Origin: NCEH01 sp043195095
Lineage (GTDB): Bacteria; Pseudomonadota; Alphaproteobacteria; Rhizobiales; Xanthobacteraceae
Reading direction: 5' to 3' (one strand)
DNA: 64,000 nt
NCBI RefSeq assembly: GCF_043195095.1
Contig: NZ_JBAFWN010000007.1
The notes beneath the pieces are model-generated. The model saw only the letters and a list, made by a program, of their open reading frames with translations. It was not told the DNA's origin and ran no database searches. Below, piece by piece: positions 8,686 through 16,626 of the stretch. Position numbers and translations under genes: made by a program. The stretch's first letter is position 1. The number at the start of each line of letters is the position of its first letter.

Positions 8686-9414
8686 TCACATCTTGCGGCG
8701 CGAGAGGCTGGCGGCCCAGAACAGGCTGGAGAAGAAGAAGGTCGGCGGTTCGAACCCGGCTTCGTCCAGCAGTTGCGCCACTTCGGCTTCCGAATGCGGC
8801 GGGTCGGCCCCTTGGAGGATCTTGCCGAGCTTCGCCTCCACCTCGAGCGCGGATGCGCCATGCATGCGCCAGCGCTCGCCCCAGGCCTTCAGCAACAGGG
8901 GATGCTCGGCATAGGCGAAGCGGTTGCCTGCGAGGATCAGCGGCGCCCCCGGTTTCAGCCGCAGGGCGAGGTCGGCCAGGATCGCGCGCTTGGCCTCCTG
9001 CCCCGGCAGATGGTGCAGCACCCCGATCAAGGTCGCCCCGTCGAACTTCGGTTCGGCCGGCAGATCGGCGACCACGCCAAGCTTGAAATCGGTGCGGCCG
9101 GTCAGCCCGGCCTGGGCGACCTGCGCCACCGCAAGCTCCAGCATGGGCGCGGAGGGGTCGATGGCGGTGAAGCGCCACGCCGGCTCCAGCGCGCCGGCGC
9201 TCAGCACCTCCTGCGCCCCGCCGCCCGCGCCCGCCACCAGAATGTGCGCCGCCCCGCCCGTGCCGATGGCGGCCGCCAGCATGCAGGCGGACAATTCGTG
9301 GCAGGCGTCATAGCCCGCCAGCGCGATCCGGCTCTGGGCCTGGTATTCGCCGGCCCGCGCGGGATCGAACTTGCGCACCGCCTCGCTCTCGGCGGGCGAA
9401 GGCGAAGCGGTCAT
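8686..9414 (-). CDS. Class I SAM-dependent methyltransferase
   Basis: 242 residues from the ATG at 9414, which overlaps the hpt stop (ATGA). A Rossmann-type motif I, A-G-A-G-G-G-A, near residue 60 follows I-L-V. The acidic motif I-D-P-S-A-P-M-L follows, and L-I-G-V-L-H-H-L-P is a typical motif IV/V region. The C-terminus (P-P-T-F-F-F-S-S-L-F) resembles C-terminal strands of small-molecule methyltransferases. The substrate cannot be told. Overlap with hpt suggests cotranscription. Confidence 0.8.
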   Translation of the reverse strand: MTASPSPAESEAVRKFDPARAGEYQAQSRIALAGYDACHELSACMLAAAIGTGGAAHILVAGAGGGAQEVLSAGALEPAWRFTAIDPSAPMLELAVAQVAQAGLTGRTDFKLGVVADLPAEPKFDGATLIGVLHHLPGQEAKRAILADLALRLKPGAPLILAGNRFAYAEHPLLLKAWGERWRMHGASALEVEAKLGKILQGADPPHSEAEVAQLLDEAGFEPPTFFFSSLFWAASLSRRKM

Positions 9415-9947
9415 TCCAGCCCCTCGATATGGCCGATGAATGGCAATTGCCGGAACGCGTGGGCGACATCCATGCCATAGCCCACCACGAACACGTCCGG
9501 ACACTCGAAGCCGACGAGGTCGGCCTCGATCTGCACCGCCCGCTTGCCGGGCTTTTCCAGCAGCACGCACACCAGAACCCGCCGCGCCCCGCGCGCGACC
9601 AGCAGGTCCTTCGCGAACGCCAGGGTGCGGCCAGATTCCAGAATATCGTCCACCAGCAGCACGTCGCGCCCGCGCACATCGCTTTCCACATCGCGCAGGA
9701 TCTGCACCTGGCCGGAGGAGACCGTCGCCTCGCGATAGGAGGAGAGGTGCACGAATTCCATTTCCGGCGTCAGGCCCGAGCCATGCAGCGCCCGCAGCAG
9801 ATCCGCCGCGAACATGAACGAGCCCTTCAGCACCGCGACCACCAGGAGCTTTTCCGGCTCCAGAGCGGCGATTTCAGACGCCAGCTCGCGATTGCGGGCG
9901 GCGATGCGGTTCTCATCGAACAGAACTTTAACCGTAGGGAGCGACAT
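9411..9947 (-). CDS. hpt: Hypoxanthine phosphoribosyltransferase
   Basis: 178 residues, usual size for HPRT. It transfers phosphoribosyl from PRPP to hypoxanthine or guanine in purine salvage. The PRPP-binding signature V-L-L-V-D-D-I-L-E-S-G-R-T-L lies at residues 96-109, and V-L-K-G-S-F-M-F-A-A-D-L near residue 39 is the conserved N-terminal loop. The ATG at 9947 has AGAGG upstream; an ATG at 9959 is an alternative. The gene faces ftsE, with about 150 bases between the start codons, and overlaps the methyltransferase downstream. Confidence 0.93.
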   Translation of the reverse strand: MSLPTVKVLFDENRIAARNRELASEIAALEPEKLLVVAVLKGSFMFAADLLRALHGSGLTPEMEFVHLSSYREATVSSGQVQILRDVESDVRGRDVLLVDDILESGRTLAFAKDLLVARGARRVLVCVLLEKPGKRAVQIEADLVGFECPDVFVVGYGMDVAHAFRQLPFIGHIEGLE

Positions 9948-10101
9948 GGTTCCTCTCATTTCGTGCGAGCATGGACCGGGCGCGGGCAAGCGTCCAGACT
10001 CGGCCTGCAAGCGCCGGATGCGGCGGGGCCTTTCGCCTCGCGCGCCGGCACGGTCTATGGTTGGCGGGCGCAAGACGTCCGATTCGCTTAAGGTGGGGGC
10101 T

Positions 10102-10761
10102 TTGGTCCGCTTCGAGAATGTCGGCCTGAGATACGGCATGGGTCCCGAAGTGCTGAAGGACGTGACCTTCGGCATCGAGCCCAATTCGTTTCAATTCCTC
10201 ACCGGGCCGTCGGGCGCCGGCAAGACCACTTTGATGCGCCTGCTGTTCCTCTCGCTGAAGCCGACGCGGGGGCTCATCACCCTGTTCGGGCGCGATGTCT
10301 CCTCGCTCGATCCCGACGAGGTGGCGGTGCTGCGCCGGCGCATCGGCATCGTGTTCCAGGATTTCCGCCTGCTGGACCATCTCACCACCTATGAGAATGT
10401 CGCCCTGCCGCTGCGCGTGCTCGGCAAGGAAGAGACCAGCTACCGCGCGGAAGTGACGGAATTGATGCATTGGGTGGGTCTCGGCGACCGCATGAACGTG
10501 CTGCCCCCCGTGCTCTCGGGCGGCGAGAAGCAGCGCGCCGCCATCGCCCGCGCGCTGATCGGCCGGCCCGAATTCCTGCTGGCCGACGAACCCACGGGCA
10601 ATGTGGACCCCACCTTGGCGCGCCGCCTGCTGCGCCTGTTCGTGGAATTGAACAAATCCGGCACCTCGGTGCTGCTGGCCACCCACGACATCGCGCTCAT
10701 GGATCAGTTCGACGCGCGGCGCCTCGTGATCGCGGACGGGCGGCTCTATGTCTATGAATAG
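10102..10761 (+). CDS. ftsE: Cell division ATP-binding protein FtsE
   Basis: 219 residues from the TTG at 10102, giving the family N-terminus (M)-V-R-F-E-N-V-G-L-R-Y-G, with AAGGTGGGGG just upstream; an in-frame ATG at 10057 is an alternative. Walker A is G-P-S-G-A-G-K-T-T (Lys41), the ABC signature is L-S-G-G-E-K-Q-R, and Walker B is L-L-A-D-E-P-T-G-N-V-D, followed by the H-loop A-T-H-D. FtsE with FtsX forms an ABC-type complex that controls septal peptidoglycan hydrolases. The ftsX start overlaps its end by 14 bases. Confidence 0.95.
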   Translation: MVRFENVGLRYGMGPEVLKDVTFGIEPNSFQFLTGPSGAGKTTLMRLLFLSLKPTRGLITLFGRDVSSLDPDEVAVLRRRIGIVFQDFRLLDHLTTYENVALPLRVLGKEETSYRAEVTELMHWVGLGDRMNVLPPVLSGGEKQRAAIARALIGRPEFLLADEPTGNVDPTLARRLLRLFVELNKSGTSVLLATHDIALMDQFDARRLVIADGRLYVYE

Positions 10762-11713
10762 CCTCCCCCCCGCCGCACCGGAGGCAAAGGCCGCCGCCGC
10801 GCCACGCAAGAAGGCGAGCCGCAAGGCTCAGGGCTCCATCGTGCCGCGCGCCACGGTCGCGGGCCGCGCGCTGGTGGCGGTGGTGGCGATCATGACGTTC
10901 CTCGCCAGCCTCACCCTCGGCACCGTCCTCGCGGTGCGGGCGACCGCCGACATGTGGCGCTCCGACGTCGCACGCGAGGTGACGATCCAGATCCGCGCCG
11001 GCGATGCGGCGGCGGTCGATGCCCAGGTGAAGGCCGCCACCGACATCGCCCAGGGCACCCCCGGCATCGCCGAAGTCCATGTGCTGAGCCAGGACGAGAC
11101 GGGACGCCTGCTGGAGCCCTGGCTCGGAACCGGGCTCGACTTTTCGGACCTCCCGGTGCCGCGCATCATCGTGCTGCGGCTCGATCCGAGCCAGACCCCG
11201 GACCTCGCCCGCCTGCGCCGCACGCTCACGGACAGGATTCCCACCGCCAGCCTCGACGACCACCGCTCCTGGTCGCGGCGGCTTGGCTCCATGGCCGAAG
11301 GCGTGATGGCGACCGGCATCGGCCTTCTCGTGCTGGTGGCCATCGCCACCGTGCTGTCGGTGGTGTTCGCCACCCGCGCGGCGGTGGCGACCAATCGCAC
11401 GATCGTGGAGGTGCTGCATTTCGTCGGTGCCCGAGACGGCTTCATCGCCGCCCAGTTCCAGCGCCATTTCCTGAAGATCGGCGCCCAGGGCGGCCTGCTC
11501 GGCGGACTGTCCGCAACCGCCGTATTCCTGGCCATCGCCAGCCTGCCGCGCCTCGGCTTTGGCGGCGATCCGGAAAACCCCTCGATCCTCACCTGGCTCT
11601 ATCCCGGCCTGCTGGGATTCGCCGGCATCGCGGTGCTGGTGCTGCTGGTCGCGGGCGTCACCGCCTTGACCTCGCGCATGACCGTTTACCGGACGTTGAG
11701 GACGATCCAGTGA
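10748..11713 (+). CDS. ftsX: Cell division protein FtsX (permease-like)
   Basis: 321 residues. A basic cytoplasmic N-terminus (about 40 residues) is followed by a first membrane helix, V-A-V-V-A-I-M-T-F-L-A-S-L-T-L. Then come a periplasmic domain of about 110 residues and three further helices in the C-terminal half, the FtsX layout. The segment A-V-A-T-N-R-T-I-V-E-V-L-H-F-V-G-A is the FtsX coupling region that contacts FtsE. A second ATG six bases later is an equally possible start. It is translationally coupled to ftsE. Confidence 0.93.
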   Translation: MSMNSLPPAAPEAKAAAAPRKKASRKAQGSIVPRATVAGRALVAVVAIMTFLASLTLGTVLAVRATADMWRSDVAREVTIQIRAGDAAAVDAQVKAATDIAQGTPGIAEVHVLSQDETGRLLEPWLGTGLDFSDLPVPRIIVLRLDPSQTPDLARLRRTLTDRIPTASLDDHRSWSRRLGSMAEGVMATGIGLLVLVAIATVLSVVFATRAAVATNRTIVEVLHFVGARDGFIAAQFQRHFLKIGAQGGLLGGLSATAVFLAIASLPRLGFGGDPENPSILTWLYPGLLGFAGIAVLVLLVAGVTALTSRMTVYRTLRTIQ

Positions 11714-11767
11714 GGCGGCTCAAAATTTCTCCTCGCCCACGCCTTATTCCACAGACATGCTGCGCTG

Positions 11768-12481
11768 ATGATGGCTTCTGAAGCAGTGCCAGACTCCAGC
11801 ATGGGCCCGCTTTCGCAGGGAAGGCGGCGGCGCTCGCGGCGGCGCATGGCGCTGCTCGCGGTCGGGCTGGTGATCGGCAGCGCCACCTTGACGCTGGCCG
11901 GCGGCTTCTTTCTGTTCACCGCCCGCATCGCCGGCCGCGAGCCGGTCGCGCTGAAACCGGTGGATGCCATCGTGGTGCTGACCGGCGGCCAGTCGCGGGT
12001 ATCGGACGGCGTGCAATTGCTCGCGGAAGGGCACGGCAAGCGGTTGCTGATCACCGGCGTGAACCGCAACACTTCGGCCGGCGAGCTGCGCCGCGCGCTG
12101 CCGGTGAGCGAAGCTTTGCTCGAATGCTGCGTCGATCTCGGCCACAAGGCGCTGAACACCTGGGGCAATGCCATCGAGGCCGCGGAATGGGCGCGGGCGA
12201 AGCGCTTCCGCTCGCTCATGGTGGTCACCTCCACCTGGCACATGCCGCGCGCCCTGTTCGAACTCTCGCGTGCCCTGCCGGATGTGGAGCTGGTCGCCTA
12301 TCCCGTGGTGAGCGACCGCATGAGCGAACGGGGATGGTGGAGCGATCCGGCGATGGTGAAGCTCCTCGTGAAGGAATATTTGAAGTACATGATGGCGAAG
12401 GCCAAGATCCGCCCGGCCCAGGCGGTTGCGCCGCTTGATTCGCCGCCGCCCGCACCCGCGCAGGTTTCGGCCAATCGCTGA
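11768..12481 (+). CDS. YdcF/SanA/ElyC family protein (DUF218)
   Basis: 237 residues. After a basic N-terminus (R-R-R-R-S-R-R-R) one membrane helix (about residues 27-48) anchors the protein, with the DUF218 domain probably on the periplasmic side. Family motifs are V-D-A-I-V-V-L-T-G-G, L-L-I-T-G-V-N, T-W-G-N-A-I-E-A-A-E-W and V-V-T-S-T-W-H-M-P-R-A. The family takes part in envelope integrity and undecaprenyl-linked steps in E. coli (ElyC, SanA), but the reaction is not settled. It lies between ftsX and an acyltransferase gene on the same strand, an envelope-directed group. Confidence 0.88.
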   Translation: MMASEAVPDSSMGPLSQGRRRRSRRRMALLAVGLVIGSATLTLAGGFFLFTARIAGREPVALKPVDAIVVLTGGQSRVSDGVQLLAEGHGKRLLITGVNRNTSAGELRRALPVSEALLECCVDLGHKALNTWGNAIEAAEWARAKRFRSLMVVTSTWHMPRALFELSRALPDVELVAYPVVSDRMSERGWWSDPAMVKLLVKEYLKYMMAKAKIRPAQAVAPLDSPPPAPAQVSANR

Positions 12482-12521
12482 TCCGCCGAAAGGCACGCAC
12501 GACGGGGCCAGGGGACGAAGC

Positions 12522-13310
12522 GTGATTGTTCTGCGGTCGATCCTGTTTCAGGTGCTGTTCTACGGCATCACAATCATCGTCATGCTTCTGCTGCTGCCGC
12601 TGATGGCCATTCTCCCCCGGCGGGTGCTGTGGGACCGCTTCATCATGCTGTGGGTGCGCATCGTCATGCTGCTGCTGCGCGTGGTGGTGGGCATGAAGGT
12701 GGAGATCACCGGCCGGGAGAATATTCCAGAGGGACCGCTCCTGGTGGTCGCCAAGCACCAGTCGGCCTGGGAGACCATCGCCCTGCTGCCTTTGTTCGCG
12801 GATCCCGTGTTCATCCTGAAAAAAGAACTGATGTCGATGCCCCTGTTCGGCTGGTTCCTGGCCAAGGCCGAGATGGTTCCCATCGACCGCGCCGCCGGGT
12901 CCTCGGCGCTGCGGGGCATGACCGACGCGGCGCTGGAGAAGATCGTCGAGGGCCGCCAGATCCTGATTTTTCCCGAAGGCACGCGCCGCCCGCCCGGTGC
13001 GCCGCCGGCCTATAAGTTCGGCGTGGCGCACCTCTACACCACGCTGAAAGCGCCCTGCCTGCCGATCGCGCTCAACTCCGGCCTGTTCTGGCCGCGCAAC
13101 CAGATGATCCGCCGCCCGGGCACGGTGCGGGTCGAGATCCTGCCAGTTATCCCCACGGGATTGCCGCGCGGCGTGTTCCTCAAACGCATGCAGGAGGTCA
13201 TCGAAACCGCCTCCGATCGCCTGCTGGAAGAGGGATTGCAGGAGCTTGGCCCCAACGCGCCGAAAATCGACCGCAGCGCGGCCGCTGCAGGGGACGATTT
13301 ATCCCCATAA
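12522..13310 (+). CDS. Lysophospholipid acyltransferase, PlsC family
   Basis: 262 residues from the GTG at 12522, with GGGGA upstream; reading further up would overlap the previous gene. One or two hydrophobic N-terminal helices (residues 3-55) put it in the inner membrane. The acyltransferase box is K-H-Q-S-A-W-E, so the usual HX4D is HX4E (His79, Glu84). The glycerophosphate-binding motif F-P-E-G-T-R-R (about 150-156) is intact. It probably makes phosphatidic acid from lysophosphatidic acid and acyl-CoA/ACP, or acylates a related lysolipid. Confidence 0.9.
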   Translation: MIVLRSILFQVLFYGITIIVMLLLLPLMAILPRRVLWDRFIMLWVRIVMLLLRVVVGMKVEITGRENIPEGPLLVVAKHQSAWETIALLPLFADPVFILKKELMSMPLFGWFLAKAEMVPIDRAAGSSALRGMTDAALEKIVEGRQILIFPEGTRRPPGAPPAYKFGVAHLYTTLKAPCLPIALNSGLFWPRNQMIRRPGTVRVEILPVIPTGLPRGVFLKRMQEVIETASDRLLEEGLQELGPNAPKIDRSAAAAGDDLSP

Positions 13311-13366
13311 TTCGGTCCTGTGGAAAACTCTTGATCGCGGATTCGGGCTGTTCTAGTTTCGTTCTC

Positions 13367-13786
13367 ATGAACGCGACTGATTCGCTCCTTATCCCCTTGT
13401 TCGATGCCGGCCGGCTCTCCGGGCTGACGGGTGGTCCTTTGGGCCCGCGCTATCGATTCTGGCGCGACGCGGACGGGCAACGCCACATCTTTTCCATCTA
13501 CGACGCCGATGCGGTGCCGGACTATCCGGACGCGCTCGCCATCGTCGCGCGGCGCACGCCGGCGGGTCCCATCGCCATGTGGGCGGGCCCGGCCGGAGAG
13601 CCGGCGCGGCGGGCCGCCCGGCGCATGAAGGCGGAGGAAGTGCATGTGCACGTCTTCGGCGACGATGTGCCGGAAACCCTGGCCCGCTTGCTGCAACCCC
13701 ACCAGCCGCCGAGCGAATGCCTCGCCTTGCCCGCGCCCGCCTCCATGGCGCCGATGTTTGCGAACCAAAGCCGCCAGGCCGCCTGA
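13367..13786 (+). CDS. Conserved hypothetical protein, 139 aa
   Basis: 139 residues from the ATG at 13367; an in-frame extension upstream is rejected because it reads into the intergenic stretch. No signal peptide or membrane helix. The centre (G-P-R-Y-R-F-W-R-D-A-D-G-Q-R-H-I-F-S-I-Y) has the look of a small alpha/beta fold. The Arg-rich stretch A-R-R-A-A-R-R-M-K-A-E-E-V is probably a helix. I do not recognise a family. Codon use matches neighbours. Confidence 0.65.
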   Translation: MNATDSLLIPLFDAGRLSGLTGGPLGPRYRFWRDADGQRHIFSIYDADAVPDYPDALAIVARRTPAGPIAMWAGPAGEPARRAARRMKAEEVHVHVFGDDVPETLARLLQPHQPPSECLALPAPASMAPMFANQSRQAA

Positions 13787-13837
13787 GCGGCAAGGGAGCC
13801 GGAGCCCCGAGGGACAGCATCCTTACGGGGCAGTCTT

Positions 13838-13876
13838 CTTAAGGGGCAGGCTTAAGGGGCAGGAGGCCCCTGCCCC
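13838..13876. repeat. 13-bp tandem repeat and GC stem-loop between convergent genes
   Basis: CTTAAGGGGCAGG occurs twice back to back (13838-13850, 13851-13863). The second copy forms a perfect 8-bp stem, GGGGCAGG (13856-13863) / CCTGCCCC (13869-13876), with a 5-base loop. No T-run follows on either strand, so a terminator role is only possible. Confidence 0.6.
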
Positions 13877-13924
13877 CAAACGCGGCCTTACAGGGCGACA
13901 CCGGCGACGCGCCTTCGCCGCAGC

Positions 13925-14479
13925 TTAGTCGCGGCCCGCATTCAGCCGGTGGGCGATCCAGGCAAGGCCGCTATCGGCGATGCCCATCGCCTCCAGCGCA
14001 TGGACGGTGAACAGCACGTAATCGCGATTCGGGCCGGATTTCCCATGCGCGCGCTGCACCAGGTGAAGCTGGTCCTCCAATTCCAGCCGCCGGGCATATT
14101 GCGCGTGGCCGCGATCCACCAGATAGGCGATCGCCGCCACATCCCGCCGCGAGCCGTCCAGGATCTGCACCCGCCGCACGCGCTCACGATAAACACCCGA
14201 AATCTGCTCGCGCGCGGTGAGATAGGCGTGGGTCTGCGCCCAATCCTCAGGCGCGATGCGATAGGCGATGCCCCGGCAGGAACCGCCGAGATCCAGCCCC
14301 AGCACCAGGCCCGGCTGTTCCGGCGTGCCGCGATGATGGAAGGAATAGACGCACAGCGCCCGGTGCGCGCCGAGCAGGCGCGCCTCCGCCTTCTCCGCGA
14401 AGGCGAAGCCGGGATTCCACATCAGCGAACCATAGGCGAACACCCAATGGTCGTGTGGCGTTGGTGCGGGGGAAATCAT
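13925..14479 (-). CDS. Gamma-glutamylcyclotransferase (ChaC-like)
   Basis: 184 residues from the ATG at 14479; an ATG at 14497 would add six residues. The N-terminal signature W-V-F-A-Y-G-S-L-M-W-N-P-G-F is the substrate-binding YGSL motif of the ChaC/GGCT fold. G-L-D-L-G-G-S-C-R-G-I-A-Y-R-I follows, as in ChaC proteins. ChaC enzymes split glutathione into 5-oxoproline and Cys-Gly, so a role in glutathione turnover is likely. The gene is convergent with the hypothetical gene ending at 13786 and divergent from the DUF2125 gene. Confidence 0.88.
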   Translation of the reverse strand: MISPAPTPHDHWVFAYGSLMWNPGFAFAEKAEARLLGAHRALCVYSFHHRGTPEQPGLVLGLDLGGSCRGIAYRIAPEDWAQTHAYLTAREQISGVYRERVRRVQILDGSRRDVAAIAYLVDRGHAQYARRLELEDQLHLVQRAHGKSGPNRDYVLFTVHALEAMGIADSGLAWIAHRLNAGRD

Positions 14480-14632
14480 CGCGGCGCGGGCCGGCATTGA
14501 CACGGAACGTTCATCGTCGCCTAACAGCGTCTTTAACCGTCTGCAAGGGTGCGCCGCGCCACGGCCCCCCGGCAGGCCGTATTTCCGGCCCTTCGCGCAG
14601 GCATTTTGTCCGGACTGCTCATAGGAACGCCC

Positions 14633-15697
14633 ATGACCGATACTTCGCCCGCGCCGCGTCGCCGCAAGAGCTGGATGGTCGCCATCCCATTCGGTCTGGT
14701 GATGATTCTCGCCATCGGCTGGTGCGGCCTGTGGTTCTATGCCGCCAACCGGGCGGAACGGGAGATCGACGCCTGGATCGTGCGCGAGAAGACCCTCGGC
14801 CGGATCTGGAATTGCGGCGAGCGTAGCCTCGGTGGCTTCCCCTTCCGCTTCGAGCTGCTGTGCCAGTCGCCGACGCTGGAAACCCAGGGCGGAGATCCGC
14901 TGCGCATCAGCGCGGCCAAGGCCCATGCGGTGGCACAGGTGTGGGCGCCGAACCATATCGTCGCCGAGTTCGCCTCCCCCGCGCGCGTGGAAGACCCCAA
15001 GACCGGCCGTATCTATGAGGCGAACTGGAGCCTGCTCCAGATGAGCGGCATCGGCGACACCAGCGGGCGGCCCCAGCGCTTCGCCCTGGTGGTGGACCAG
15101 CCGGATGTGAAATGGGTGCCCACGCCGGGCGCGGACGCATTGCCGGTGCTCTCCGCCACGCATCTGGAGATCCACGCCCGCCGCAACCCGGCCACCACCG
15201 CCGTGCCTGATGGCGTTGACTATGCCGCCTCCATCGCAGGCGGGGAAAGCGCCATGCTGGCCGCCGCGGGCGCCACCGGCCCGCTGAACCTGAACCTGCA
15301 AGGCACCGTGACCGCGGCCGAGGATTTCCGCCCCATGGCCGTGACTGAGCGCCTGCGCGCCTGGGCGGCCGCGGGCGGCATCCTGAAGCTCGATACCCTC
15401 ACCATCACCACCCCGAAGGCCGCCGTGAGCGCCTCCGGCGCCCTCGCCCTGGATGCCGCGGGCCGCCTCAACGGCGCGGTGAACGTGGGCTTCGCCGGCA
15501 TCGAGGACCTGGCGCGCAATCTGTCGCGCAGCGGCGTCATTCCCCCGGAGATGGCCCCCATCGTCGGCGCGCTGGCGCTGGCCGGCAAGCCCGGCGACGT
15601 CGCCGGGCGACGCGGGGCCACTTTCTCGCTGCTGCTGAAGGAAGGCACGCTTCAGCTCGGCAAATTCCCGGTGGGGATCATTCCGCCGCTCTATTGA
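14633..15697 (+). CDS. DUF2125 domain-containing protein
   Basis: 354 residues from the ATG at 14633. One N-terminal membrane helix (about residues 13-33, after R-R-R-K-S-W) serves as signal anchor and the rest is probably periplasmic. The stretch N-C-G-E-R-S-L-G-G-F-P-F-R-F-E is the hallmark of DUF2125, an alphaproteobacterial family of unknown function that resembles AsmA-like lipid-groove proteins in its strand-rich make-up. The last 7 bases overlap the convergent prephenate dehydrogenase gene. Confidence 0.85.
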   Translation: MTDTSPAPRRRKSWMVAIPFGLVMILAIGWCGLWFYAANRAEREIDAWIVREKTLGRIWNCGERSLGGFPFRFELLCQSPTLETQGGDPLRISAAKAHAVAQVWAPNHIVAEFASPARVEDPKTGRIYEANWSLLQMSGIGDTSGRPQRFALVVDQPDVKWVPTPGADALPVLSATHLEIHARRNPATTAVPDGVDYAASIAGGESAMLAAAGATGPLNLNLQGTVTAAEDFRPMAVTERLRAWAAAGGILKLDTLTITTPKAAVSASGALALDAAGRLNGAVNVGFAGIEDLARNLSRSGVIPPEMAPIVGALALAGKPGDVAGRRGATFSLLLKEGTLQLGKFPVGIIPPLY

Positions 15698-16626
15698 GCG
15701 CCGCCGCCCTCGCCGCCGCGTCGTCCAAAATCCGGCGCGGCGGTTTCCTGCCCCTGCTCGATGATGGATTTGCGGATCGCGCGGGTGCGGGTGAAATGCG
15801 CGAACAGGGCCTCGCCGTCGCCGTAGCGGATCGCCCGCTGCAGCGACATGAGGTCTTCGTTGAAGCGGGCCAGCATCTCCAGCACCGCCTCGCGATTGTA
15901 GAGGAACACGTCGCGCCACATGGTGGGATCGGACGCCGCGATGCGGGTGAAGTCGCGAAACCCGCCGGCCGAGAATTTGATCACCTCGGAGGTCAGCGTC
16001 TGCTCCAGGTGCTCGGCGGTGCCGACGATATTGTAGGCGATCAGGTGCGGCACGTGGCTGGTGATGGCCAGCACCAGATCATGATGCTGCGCCGACATCT
16101 GCTCCACGTTGGAGCCGAAGCCGCGCCAGAGCGCTGAGAGCTTTTCCACCGCTGCCGGATCGGCACCCTCGGGCGGGGTGACGATGCACCAGCGGTTCTC
16201 GAACAGGCTGGCAAACCCCGCCTCGGGGCCGGAAAATTCCGTGCCCGCCACGGGATGGGCCGGGACGAGATGGGCGTGCGCGGGCACGAACGGCGCCATG
16301 GCCTCCACCACCGCCCCCTTCACCGAACCGACATCGGAGAGGATGGCGCCGGGCTTGAGATGCGGCCCCACCTGCTCCGCCACCGCGCCTGAGGCACCCA
16401 CCGGCACGGCGGCAATCACGATATCGGCGTCGCGCACCGCCTCCGCCACGCTCTCCGGCACCGCATCCGCAAAGCCGAGTGCGCGCACACGCGCGCGCAC
16501 GCCGGCATCGGCGTCGAACACCACCACCTCCCCCGCCAGCCCCTTCTCGCGCGCGGCGCGGGCGACGGAAGATCCGATCAGCCCCGCGCCGATGACCGCG
16601 AGACGGCCGACGAGCGGCGCGTTCAA
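15691..16626 (-). CDS. tyrC: Prephenate/arogenate dehydrogenase
   Basis: 311 residues. The N-terminal NAD(P)-binding motif is V-I-G-A-G-L-I-G-S-S-V-A (about residues 11-22). S-D-V-G-S-V-K-G, H-P-V-A-G-T-E-F-S-G-P and the C-terminal helical part with G-G-F-R-D-F-T-R-I-A-A-S-D-P are classic TyrA-family motifs. It makes 4-hydroxyphenylpyruvate or tyrosine from prephenate or arogenate. The start is TTG at 16626, overlapping the hisC stop (TTGA). It is the third gene of a chorismate mutase - hisC - tyrC unit, in which the aminotransferase may also serve aromatic amino acids. Confidence 0.93.
   Translation of the reverse strand: MNAPLVGRLAVIGAGLIGSSVARAAREKGLAGEVVVFDADAGVRARVRALGFADAVPESVAEAVRDADIVIAAVPVGASGAVAEQVGPHLKPGAILSDVGSVKGAVVEAMAPFVPAHAHLVPAHPVAGTEFSGPEAGFASLFENRWCIVTPPEGADPAAVEKLSALWRGFGSNVEQMSAQHHDLVLAITSHVPHLIAYNIVGTAEHLEQTLTSEVIKFSAGGFRDFTRIAASDPTMWRDVFLYNREAVLEMLARFNEDLMSLQRAIRYGDGEALFAHFTRTRAIRKSIIEQGQETAAPDFGRRGGEGGGAQ

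Noticed and set aside
14521..14545. A CtrA box (TTAA-N7-TTAA) in the gap before DUF2125
   Set aside because: The two TAA/TTAA halves are spaced 8 bases apart and the first half is CTAA; it does not fit the consensus.
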